A program made the translations under genes and the position numbers. Under the pieces are notes generated by a model. The model saw nothing but the letters and a program-made list of their open reading frames with translations. It had not been told where the DNA came from and did no database searches. A DNA stretch of 11,320 bases from Clostridia bacterium (GTDB lineage: Bacteria; Bacillota; Clostridia; Oscillospirales; Acutalibacteraceae), in the NCBI GenBank assembly GCA_900770255.1, contig CAAGJN010000028.1, forward strand, positions 1-11,320, in the 5' to 3' direction. Shown here piece after piece: positions 1 through 5,540 of the stretch (positions within the stretch are counted from its first letter, which is position 1; each line of letters begins with the position of its first letter).

Positions 1-28
1 GAGTTCCGAATACTTTCTTCTCGATCAT
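1..28 (-). CDS. 5' end of a divergent gene running off the left edge
   Basis: Only the first nine codons are inside the window. An ATG at 28 on the minus strand opens the peptide MIEKKVFGT and the frame is open to the edge. An AGAGAGG-like ribosome site lies about nine bases upstream, and a near-perfect sigma-A promoter lies beyond it (66-95), so a real start here is well supported. The product cannot be established from nine residues. The opening 'EKKVFG' is reminiscent of bacterial aldose 1-epimerases, which would suit a position next to a sugar symporter, but this is a guess. Confidence 0.6.
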
Positions 29-65
29 TTTCTATATCCTCTCTCTTAACAGTAATTCATAATAA

Positions 66-95
66 ATTATACATTATTATATATACAAGTGTCAA
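66..95 (-). promoter_or_regulatory. Sigma-A promoter for the left-edge divergent gene
   Basis: On the minus strand a perfect TTGACA (90-95) is followed after 18 bp by a perfect TATAAT (66-71). Transcription would start near position 59, leaving a leader of about 30 nt before the ATG at 28. The surrounding DNA (50-90) is very AT-rich. Confidence 0.7.
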
Positions 96-159
96 GCTAA
101 ACGGGACGCCGAAAAAGCTACAGCAAAAAGGCCGCATAAGCAAAAATATTTATATTGTA

Positions 160-188
160 TTGACGAAGACGGAATTACAGTTTATAAT
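160..188 (+). promoter_or_regulatory. Sigma-A promoter for the first GPH symporter
   Basis: TTGACG (160-165), a 17-bp spacer and a perfect TATAAT (183-188) give a strong promoter about 75 bp before the symporter ATG. It is back-to-back with the promoter at 66-95, so the 96-159 segment is where shared regulators could bind. I see no clear palindromic operator there. The string ACAGTTTATAAT (177-188) recurs exactly in the promoter of the second symporter. Confidence 0.75.
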
Positions 189-267
189 ATACGCATATAA
201 TTTAGCACAGTAAAGCGTGCGGCAACAGTTTTTACAGTCGTTTTTCTGCGCTGAAAGGGGAATAACA

Positions 268-1731
268 ATGAGTTCAACTACAGAAAAGTACATGAGCTTT
301 AAAGAAATCGCCGCGTATTCTCTCGGGCTGTTCGGCTTTCAGGCAATCGTCGGACTGCTCAACTCCTATCAGGCCGAGTTCGACGCGTCTATTCTCGGCG
401 CGGATATTGCGGTAGTCGGCGTGCTCGTGCTCATCGCAAAGATACTCTCCGCAGTATTCGATCCGTTCGTCGGCAACATGATCGACCGCTCTAAGAGCAA
501 GAAGGGCAAGTTCAAATCCGTCATAAAGATGTCGATAATCCCGCTGCTCGTGATGTCGGCGGTCGTATTCATCGATGTCCCCTTCAAAAATCACCGACTT
601 GCAACCTACATATGGATTTTTGTGACCTACCTGCTCTGGAGCCTCGCGATGACGCTCGGCGACGTGCCCTCGCAGGGCATTGCATCCGTACTCACACCCA
701 ACCCGACCGAGCGCACCAACGTAGTCTCGATCTCCAACACTTTCAAGCAGATCGGCTTTTCGGCGTGCGTCGTCATCGTGCCGATCGCGTGCCTGATAAT
801 CCCCGGCGGCTCAAAGGTCTTTGTCAAAAGCGGCGAGACCGATCTGCCGATGATCGCAAATGAGTATCTTTTTACCGCTGTGCTCACCGCCCTGTTCGGC
901 TGCCTGCTGTTCATGCTCATTCCGCTTATCAACAAGGAGCGTATCCCCTATTCGGCTGGCGAAAAAGTCACGTTTAAGGATATGCTCGGCGCGCTTAAAT
1001 CAAACAAGCCCTTCATGCTCGTCATCCTCTCGTATTTTCTCGGCTTCGGCCGTCAGATGTCGATGGGCATCCAGGTTCAGGCCGCAAACATCATTCTCGG
1101 TTCGCAGAACCTCGTGGCGGTGCTCGGCATCTCGACCGCTATCGGCACCATGATCAGCATGGCCGCCTGCCCGTTCCTGATAAAGAAATTCGATGAGAAG
1201 AAGATCTATATCGCGCTGTCCGTCTACGGCTTTGCGGCGTCGCTCTTCTCGTTCCTCATCGGCCATTTCTGGTTCGAAAATTCCGGCAACATGGTGCTCA
1301 CGGTGCTGTTCTACTTCTCGCTGTTCCTCATGGGACTCCAGTTTGCCTCCGTCAACCTCATGCCGATGATCATGACCGCGGACTGCGTGGACTACTACGA
1401 GTATGAGACGGGCAAGCGCATGGAGGGCACAGCCTATTCCGTGCTCACGCTCACAATAAAGATCTGCCTGGCTCTGGGCACGGCGCTCGGCCTTGTGTTC
1501 GTGCAGTTCTCCGGCTACTCCGACACCGTGCGCGAAATCGCGGCGGGCACAGCAAGCGGCTTTGAGATGAGAACGAAGAACATCGTGTACTTCGCCTATA
1601 CAATAATGCCCGGCATTCTCTCCCTGCTCTCGGCTATCCCGATCTTCAAGTACGACATCGTCGGCAAGAAGAAGCAGGATATCTCCGAAGCCCTGCAGGA
1701 AAGACGCGCCGCAGCGGCAGTTGAGAAATGA
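268..1731 (+). CDS. GPH-family (MelB-type) sugar:cation symporter
   Basis: A 487-residue integral membrane transporter of the glycoside-pentoside-hexuronide:cation symporter family (major facilitator fold, about 12 membrane helices). Family knowledge says such proteins take up a sugar or glycoside together with Na+, H+ or Li+. Visible family marks are the helix-II/loop motif FDPFVGNMIDR (residues 64-74) followed by KGKFK, and the late signature DCVDYYEYETGKRMEGTAYS (372-391). The start at 268 is chosen because AAAGGGG lies seven bases upstream; a longer reading from 217 has no ribosome site and would sit close to the predicted transcription start. Compared with MelB, the first of the two helix-II aspartates (Asp55 in MelB) is Ser61 here, whereas the second is kept as Asp65. 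The substrate cannot be told from sequence. A sugar-related role is supported only loosely, by the divergent left-edge gene. Confidence 0.9.
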   Translation: MSSTTEKYMSFKEIAAYSLGLFGFQAIVGLLNSYQAEFDASILGADIAVVGVLVLIAKILSAVFDPFVGNMIDRSKSKKGKFKSVIKMSIIPLLVMSAVVFIDVPFKNHRLATYIWIFVTYLLWSLAMTLGDVPSQGIASVLTPNPTERTNVVSISNTFKQIGFSACVVIVPIACLIIPGGSKVFVKSGETDLPMIANEYLFTAVLTALFGCLLFMLIPLINKERIPYSAGEKVTFKDMLGALKSNKPFMLVILSYFLGFGRQMSMGIQVQAANIILGSQNLVAVLGISTAIGTMISMAACPFLIKKFDEKKIYIALSVYGFAASLFSFLIGHFWFENSGNMVLTVLFYFSLFLMGLQFASVNLMPMIMTADCVDYYEYETGKRMEGTAYSVLTLTIKICLALGTALGLVFVQFSGYSDTVREIAAGTASGFEMRTKNIVYFAYTIMPGILSLLSAIPIFKYDIVGKKKQDISEALQERRAAAAVEK

Positions 1732-1746
1732 TAAAAATCAATCAGG

Positions 1747-1776
1747 CCGCCCTGCCCGCACATAAGGGCAGGGCGG
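1747..1776 (+). terminator. GC-rich hairpin after the first symporter
   Basis: A perfect 11-bp stem (1747-1757 with 1766-1776, arm CCGCCCTGCCC) encloses an 8-nt loop, starting 15 bases after the symporter stop. No T-run follows directly, so it is not a textbook intrinsic terminator. It may act together with the hairpins at 1785-1808 and 1848-1877, or protect the 3' end of the transcript. Confidence 0.55.
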
Positions 1777-1784
1777 TAGCAGCG

Positions 1785-1808
1785 TGTCGAAAAAATATTT
1801 TTTCGACA
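1785..1808. repeat. Perfect 24-bp palindrome with an A6/T6 core
   Basis: Bases 1785-1808 read the same on both strands: TGTCG, six A, T, then the mirror half. GCG (1782-1784) and CGC (1810-1812) can extend the pairing past one bulged A. The palindrome lies between convergent genes. On either strand, transcription produces a hairpin ending in a run of A or T, so it could take part in bidirectional termination. It could also be a protein-binding palindrome or a fragment of a dispersed repeat. Confidence 0.6.
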
Positions 1809-1847
1809 ACGCGCCTTTTCTCCGGGAGGACTCGTCTTGTCATAACC

Positions 1848-1877
1848 AAAAAAGGCCTCCTTGCGGAAGACCTTTTT
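1848..1877 (-). terminator. Intrinsic terminator of queH, probably bidirectional
   Basis: An imperfect hairpin with arms around GGCCTCC (1854-1860) and GGAAGACC (1865-1872) is flanked by A6 on one side and T5 on the other. Read on the minus strand it begins at the queH stop codon and ends in a U-tract, the usual intrinsic terminator layout. On the plus strand the T-run 1873-1877 could also stop transcripts from the symporter. Confidence 0.7.
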
Positions 1878-2497
1878 CATTTCTTTTCGTCACTCAGAGA
1901 AAACTCGCACCCGCAGTAGCTCTGACGATAGAGCTCATACTGCTTTGAAAGCTCGATCGAACGCTTATAGCCCTCGCGCTTCTTGAAATCCGCGGGCAGG
2001 TGCCGCACGCCGTACTTTTCCTCCATCTCCGCGCCGATACGGTTGAGTATCTGCGAGTTCTTGTGCGGGCTGACCGACAGCGTCGTCGTAAAATAGTCAA
2101 AGCCGTGCTTTTTTGCCTCCTGTGCGGTGCGCTCAAGGCGCAGATAAAAGCACTTTTCACAGCGCAAACCTCCCTCGCGCTCCCGCTCAAGACCCGCGGC
2201 CGCCGAAACAAACTGCCCGTGATCGTACTCGCATTCGAGCATCTTCACTCTGTGCTCGGCCGGCAGCAGAGAGATTATCCTGCGCTGCTCTCTGAGCCGA
2301 TGTTCATACTCCTCGGTCGGATAGATGTTCGGATTAAAATAGAGCACCGTAACATCAAAGTACTTTGTCAGATATTCGAGCACATAGCTGCTGCACGGCC
2401 CGCAGCAGCTATGCAGCAACAGAGCCGGCACTTCTCCGCGCTCTTTTATTTTTTCAAGCTCGCGGTCGAGCTCGAGCTGGTAGTTTATCTTCATCAT
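1877..2497 (-). CDS. queH: Epoxyqueuosine reductase QueH
   Basis: QueH (the former DUF208 family) catalyses the last step of queuosine synthesis, reducing epoxyqueuosine to queuosine in tRNA. It is a cytoplasmic iron-sulfur enzyme unrelated to QueG. The 206-residue reading shows the family cysteine pattern: HSCCGPCSS (residues 29-37, Cys31/32/35), CEKC (113-116) and YCGC (194-197), plus TTTLSVSPHKN (137-147). The cysteine pairs are the expected metal ligands. The ATG at 2497 is preferred because GGAGG lies seven bases upstream (2505-2509) and the promoter at 2516-2544 would start RNA almost at that site; the in-frame ATG at 2527 would lie upstream of the transcript start. A second ATG follows immediately at 2494. 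No other queuosine gene is present, which is common for queH. A terminator separates it from the upstream operon. Confidence 0.93.
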   Translation of the reverse strand: MMKINYQLELDRELEKIKERGEVPALLLHSCCGPCSSYVLEYLTKYFDVTVLYFNPNIYPTEEYEHRLREQRRIISLLPAEHRVKMLECEYDHGQFVSAAAGLEREREGGLRCEKCFYLRLERTAQEAKKHGFDYFTTTLSVSPHKNSQILNRIGAEMEEKYGVRHLPADFKKREGYKRSIELSKQYELYRQSYCGCEFSLSDEKK

Positions 2498-2515
2498 CTC
2501 AACGCCTCCGCCTAT

Positions 2516-2544
2516 ATCATAACGCATCGGCGGGATGAAATCAA
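2516..2544 (-). promoter_or_regulatory. Promoter of queH with a very short leader
   Basis: On the minus strand TTGATT (2539-2544), a 17-bp spacer and TATGAT (2516-2521) form a good sigma-A promoter. Transcription would begin near 2509, at the GGAGG itself, giving a leader of only about a dozen bases before the ATG at 2497. Confidence 0.65.
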
Positions 2545-2570
2545 CTTTTTAATCGGGTATCTCCCGGTTA

Positions 2571-2624
2571 AAAATATCCCCGGGCGGCAAGCCTTTCGCG
2601 CTCTGCCTGCTCCGGGGATATTTT
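2571..2624 (-). terminator. Terminator after the 103-residue gene
   Basis: A perfect 13-bp inverted repeat (2571-2583 with 2612-2624, arm AAAATATCCCCGG) encloses a 28-nt loop that can itself pair partly (GGCAAG near CTGCC). On the minus strand it begins four bases after the stop codon at 2629 and the stem ends in UUUU. It separates the serine-hydrolase operon from queH. The symmetrical A/T ends could let it work in both directions. Confidence 0.75.
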
Positions 2625-2628
2625 AATT

Positions 2629-2940
2629 TTATCCTATCCTTTTACCCTCTTTTATCTCAGCTCTGCCGATCAGCGGGACTTTTGCAAAGCCGGTGACTGA
2701 ATCGTCGGTAAAATCGAGCTCGATCGCCGCTTCCTTTCCGCGCAGCTCACGTGCCGTGACAACAGCCGAGAGGTGGTTCCCGTTCGTGCTAAGCTCCTTA
2801 ATGTCAATATCGGGAGCCGTGACCTTGGGCGAGATAAGCTCAAAGCCGTATTTCCCGCCGTCGTCAAAGACGCGCAGCGTGATGTCTCCGTTATAAAACA
2901 TGTTGCTTATTTTAAGCTGCCATGTGCCTGTTCCAAGCAT
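2629..2940 (-). CDS. Unrecognised 103-residue beta-rich protein
   Basis: I do not recognise this family. The product has 103 residues, no signal peptide and no membrane segment. Hydrophobic and polar residues alternate in short strands throughout (WQLKI, ITLRVF, YGFELI, DIDIKEL, LSAVVTA, AAIELDFTDDSVTG), which suggests a small beta-barrel or beta-sandwich, perhaps a ligand- or lipid-binding fold. The start is firm: GGAGG at 2947-2951 lies six bases from the ATG, and the upstream YhhN gene ends only 14 bases away, with its stop next to this ribosome site. It is therefore the last gene of the serine hydrolase/YhhN operon, closed by the terminator at 2571-2624. The strand pattern 'IELDFTDD' resembles 'INLDFTED' in the C-terminal domain of the serine hydrolase; this may be chance. 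Confidence 0.85.
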   Translation of the reverse strand: MLGTGTWQLKISNMFYNGDITLRVFDDGGKYGFELISPKVTAPDIDIKELSTNGNHLSAVVTARELRGKEAAIELDFTDDSVTGFAKVPLIGRAEIKEGKRIG

Positions 2941-2954
2941 GGTTTTCCTCCTTT

Positions 2955-3683
2955 TTAAGCGGATATCACAAAGATCGTCGATGCAAGCATGAACTGAGCC
3001 GTAAAATAGGTCACGATGCAGATGATCTTATATATGTATGACGGGCGGGGCTTTCGCAGAGAATTTACTCCGAGCATCAGATCGGAGACGGCAAAAAGCA
3101 GCGCTCCTCCGATCAGGAGTATGCACATAGCCGTCGAGTGAGGCAGCCCTGCGTTGACTGCCTTTATACCGAGCGAGGACGCCTTGACAACCATGAACGC
3201 GAGCATCGCGGCATAAGGCACGCCGATTATATAAATGGGACTGAACTTGACGCCTATGAGCCTGAGAGCCGCAACGGCCACGACCACGAGCACGGCGCAG
3301 GCGATGATCTCTTCAGCCACCCAGAACGGCGAGCCCGGGAAGTAGTGCGATATTGCAAGACAATAGGCATAGATATAGAACACGTGTCCCGCAAGAAAAG
3401 CGAGCCCTCCGCTGATCGTAAACGGTATTTTCGGCGGCAGATGCAGCAGAAAATCGCCGCACCAGCCGAGCAGCAGCCCGATCAGTATAGAGTGTGCATA
3501 GTCGCTCGTGTTGCCCGAAATGGCGCTCGCGAGCACGCCTGCCGCAACAAACAGCGTGGCGCACACGGTTTTGAGTATCTGCGATTTCGTGCAGCGTCCG
3601 TTTCTCGAAGCTTTCAGAAACCACGGCACAAAGATCAGTTCCAGTGCCGCCGAAACGGCAAAGCATACTTTAAGTGCAGTCAA
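2955..3683 (-). CDS. YhhN/TMEM86-family membrane protein (lysoplasmalogenase-like)
   Basis: A 242-residue polytopic membrane protein with about eight hydrophobic segments. Motifs match the YhhN/TMEM86 family: LLGWCGDFLL (71-80), FLAGHVFYIYAY (96-107), ALLFAVSDLMLG (194-205) and YFTAQFMLA (226-234). The conserved Asp residues (Asp77, Asp201) and His100 are the expected active-site candidates. Characterised members hydrolyse the vinyl-ether bond of lysoplasmalogens to release an aldehyde and a glycerophospho-headgroup; many anaerobic Clostridia make plasmalogens, so that activity is plausible, though not proved here. The start codon is TTG at 3683, directly after the TAA of the serine hydrolase gene, with GGAG nine bases upstream inside that gene. 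No other start would keep the first membrane helix. Translation is probably coupled to the gene before it. Confidence 0.88.
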   Translation of the reverse strand: MTALKVCFAVSAALELIFVPWFLKASRNGRCTKSQILKTVCATLFVAAGVLASAISGNTSDYAHSILIGLLLGWCGDFLLHLPPKIPFTISGGLAFLAGHVFYIYAYCLAISHYFPGSPFWVAEEIIACAVLVVVAVAALRLIGVKFSPIYIIGVPYAAMLAFMVVKASSLGIKAVNAGLPHSTAMCILLIGGALLFAVSDLMLGVNSLRKPRPSYIYKIICIVTYFTAQFMLASTIFVISA

Positions 3684-5294
3684 TTATCTCATCTCCAACT
3701 GGCCAAACATCTTGGGCTCGAGGATCGTATAGCGGCGGCGCAGGATATCGCCGCAGATATTGGCGATCTTTTCGTTCTCGATCATATCGCCCGCACCGTC
3801 TGCGATCGACTCGGCGATCGTGCTCAGATCCGGGCACGAGGTCGGGACTATCGTAACCTTGTCGCCGTTGAAGCGGAAGGTCATGCGGCGCTCCGCGATC
3901 GACTCGTTGGCGCGGATCCAGATAGTGAACGTATTGTCGTCCTCCCAGCGTGCGGAGGATACGGCGGTGAAATCGATACCTGCAAGGTGCATCTTCGACT
4001 TGCGGTATTTTCCGTCCATACCGCTGACTATGGTGTTTCGCACCTTGCCCTCGCTCCAGGTGAAGCGGCACTCATCTTCGGTAAAATCAAGATTTATCTT
4101 GTCTATGTTGCCCGCACGGTCGGCGGACATATAGACGACCGCCGTAGGCAGGACGCTCACGGGGAAGCCCGCGATATCGAGCACGGGATTATAGCGCATA
4201 TGTATGGTCGAATAGGACAGCCTTTTTTCAAGCGGGCTGTGCTTTCCGGCGGGCAGCACCGGCAGCGGATCGAGCGCCATCGGCAATTCCGTCTCCTCGG
4301 GCTCATCCTTGGGCTCGATAAATCCGTCGGGGAAGTGCCTCCACAGACAGTCACGGGTCTTTTGCTCGAACACCTCGCTGCAGGTCGTGATAATATTTGC
4401 ATCATACTCCGGCAGAACTATGCCGAACTGCGAGAACATGCCGTCTGCGCGGTAAGAGCCGGGAAAATGGCAGCACCAGAAGTTAAAGCCGTAACCGACG
4501 CAGCTGTCGATCTGATTGGTGCTCTTGGAGGAATTGTCCGCCTGCATCTTGCCTGCCTCGCGGGCCCAGAATTCCGGAATGACCTGCTTGCCCTGATATT
4601 TGCCGCCGTGGCTCATGCAGTCGATAACACGAGCGAGCTCCTCTGTGGTGATAAACAGACCCCAGCCGCCGGCCTCGAGGCCGTTCGGATCAGTCTCCCA
4701 GAACGGATTTTCGCGGATGCCGAGGGGCTTGAACAGACGCGGCGCAAGATATTCTCGCACGGTCTGGCCGGTAATGCGGTGGATTATTGCGCAGAGAACA
4801 TAGCAGTTTTCGCTTATGTACTTCCAGCCCTCGCCCGGGGCGAACGCCCAACGCGAGTTAAAAAAGCTCTTGAGCCACGAAACCTTCGCCTTGTTGTCAA
4901 GGACGCTGACATCCTTGCCGGCAGTCATCGTCAGCAGATGGAAAACCGTCATCTTCTCAAGGTTCGGGTCATATTTTTTAGGCCTGTATTCAGGGAAAAT
5001 ATCAATGACCTTGGTGTCGAGCGTCAGCAGTCCCTCGTCAATAGCGAAGCCCGTCGCTATCGAGGAAAAGCTCTTGCTCACGGAATACATTGTGTGCGGA
5101 ATGTCCGGCCCGTAAGGGTCGCGCCAGGTCTCAAAGGCGACCTTGCCGTTGCGCAGAATCATGAGACTGTGAAGCTCGATATCGCTTTTCTCAAAATCCG
5201 CAAGCAGCTCGGATATGGCCTTTGACGAAACTCCGACCTGTTCCGGAAAATCTGCTCTCGGCAAAGCTTTGCTGTTCTTTTTGACAGTTGGCAT
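3684..5294 (-). CDS. Beta-lactamase-fold serine hydrolase with a C-terminal beta-rich domain
   Basis: A 536-residue serine hydrolase of the class C beta-lactamase/penicillin-binding-protein fold. Residues about 25-325 form the catalytic domain: the SxxK motif SVSK (Ser71 nucleophile, Lys74 base), Tyr159 in PGEGWKYIS (153-161), where the usual Tyr-Ser-Asn reads Tyr-Ile-Ser as in some esterase/amidase-type members, and RADGMFSQFG (282-291) in place of the KTG strand. Residues about 365-490 form a separate beta-rich domain (YNPVLDIAGFPVSVL, INLDFTED, FTIWIRANE, MTFRFNGDKVTIV) that I cannot name. No signal peptide or membrane anchor is visible, so it is probably cytoplasmic, which argues against a role in cell-wall synthesis. 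GGGAG lies nine bases before the ATG at 5294. It is the first gene of an operon with the YhhN protein and the 103-residue protein, and diverges from lexA. The substrate is unknown; an ester or amide hydrolase is the safest call. Confidence 0.9.
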   Translation of the reverse strand: MPTVKKNSKALPRADFPEQVGVSSKAISELLADFEKSDIELHSLMILRNGKVAFETWRDPYGPDIPHTMYSVSKSFSSIATGFAIDEGLLTLDTKVIDIFPEYRPKKYDPNLEKMTVFHLLTMTAGKDVSVLDNKAKVSWLKSFFNSRWAFAPGEGWKYISENCYVLCAIIHRITGQTVREYLAPRLFKPLGIRENPFWETDPNGLEAGGWGLFITTEELARVIDCMSHGGKYQGKQVIPEFWAREAGKMQADNSSKSTNQIDSCVGYGFNFWCCHFPGSYRADGMFSQFGIVLPEYDANIITTCSEVFEQKTRDCLWRHFPDGFIEPKDEPEETELPMALDPLPVLPAGKHSPLEKRLSYSTIHMRYNPVLDIAGFPVSVLPTAVVYMSADRAGNIDKINLDFTEDECRFTWSEGKVRNTIVSGMDGKYRKSKMHLAGIDFTAVSSARWEDDNTFTIWIRANESIAERRMTFRFNGDKVTIVPTSCPDLSTIAESIADGAGDMIENEKIANICGDILRRRYTILEPKMFGQLEMR

Positions 5295-5362
5295 AAAAGC
5301 ATCTCCCAGTATTTTATTTTTATTGTATGCCCGTTTCTACCAAACAGGTATATATTAAGTAA

Positions 5363-5368
5363 ATTATA
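5363..5368 (-). promoter_or_regulatory. Possible -10 box for the serine hydrolase operon
   Basis: A perfect TATAAT on the minus strand lies about 70 bp before the ATG at 5294. The -35 position at 17-bp spacing (TGTATT) is weak, so the promoter is uncertain or may need an activator. The 5300-5460 segment is extremely AT-rich and contains no convincing open frame. Confidence 0.4.
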
Positions 5369-5446
5369 CTACAACAAAATGGAAAAATACAGAAATTTTA
5401 AAATTATTAATGTAAAAATATAAACTCAAAATTTATATAAAATTCA

Positions 5447-5462
5447 GCAAACAAATGTTTGC
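5447..5462. promoter_or_regulatory. LexA-type operator (SOS box) before lexA
   Basis: GCAAAC (5447-5452), AAAT, GTTTGC (5457-5462) is an inverted repeat with 6-bp arms. Its core CAAACAAATGTTTG differs at one position from the Gram-positive LexA/DinR consensus CGAACRNRYGTTYG. It overlaps the -35 box of the lexA promoter (5459-5464), where a bound repressor would block RNA polymerase. This is the expected layout for lexA autoregulation. Confidence 0.75.
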
Positions 5463-5487
5463 AATTTGTAAAACTATGTGGTATAAT
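5459..5487 (+). promoter_or_regulatory. lexA promoter
   Basis: TTGCAA (5459-5464), a 17-bp spacer and a perfect TATAAT (5482-5487) form the promoter. The -35 hexamer shares bases with the right arm of the LexA-type operator. Transcription would start near 5494, leaving a leader of about 45 nt if translation begins at 5541. Confidence 0.75.
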
Positions 5488-5525
5488 ACTCTCGAGAGAT
5501 TATTTTCTTTCGGTTTATGAGTGTG

Positions 5526-5534
5526 AAAGGGTGG
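5526..5534 (+). promoter_or_regulatory. Ribosome binding site that decides the lexA start
   Basis: AAAGGGTGG ends six bases before the TTG at 5541. The in-frame ATG at 5517 is preceded by a pyrimidine-rich stretch (5501-5516) with no Shine-Dalgarno match. This site and the protein alignment both favour the TTG start. Confidence 0.6.
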
Positions 5535-5540
5535 TCTGCT

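Noticed and set aside
96..159. Catabolite-repression (cre) site between the divergent promoters
   Set aside because: I looked for a TGWAARCGYTWNCW-like match and found only partial resemblances, including TAAAGCG near 211, with no palindromic symmetry.
1728..1919. A 63-residue plus-strand frame after the first symporter
   Set aside because: It overlaps the symporter stop, reads through three hairpins and enters the antisense of queH. No ribosome site or recognisable protein pattern.
2000..2626. A 208-residue plus-strand frame opposite queH
   Set aside because: It is an antisense shadow of queH, has no ribosome site and runs into the terminator stem at 2612-2624.
3138..5225. A 695-residue open frame on the plus strand opposite the serine hydrolase and YhhN genes
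   Set aside because: It is rich in Arg, His, Asp and Gly with no domain I recognise, which is typical of an antisense frame in GC-biased coding DNA. The minus-strand genes have clear family motifs and ribosome sites.
3684..5294. Serine hydrolase as an antibiotic-resistance beta-lactamase
   Set aside because: It has the fold and SxxK motif, but no signal peptide, no KTG strand and a modified Tyr motif, so esterase- or amidase-type activity in the cytoplasm is more likely.
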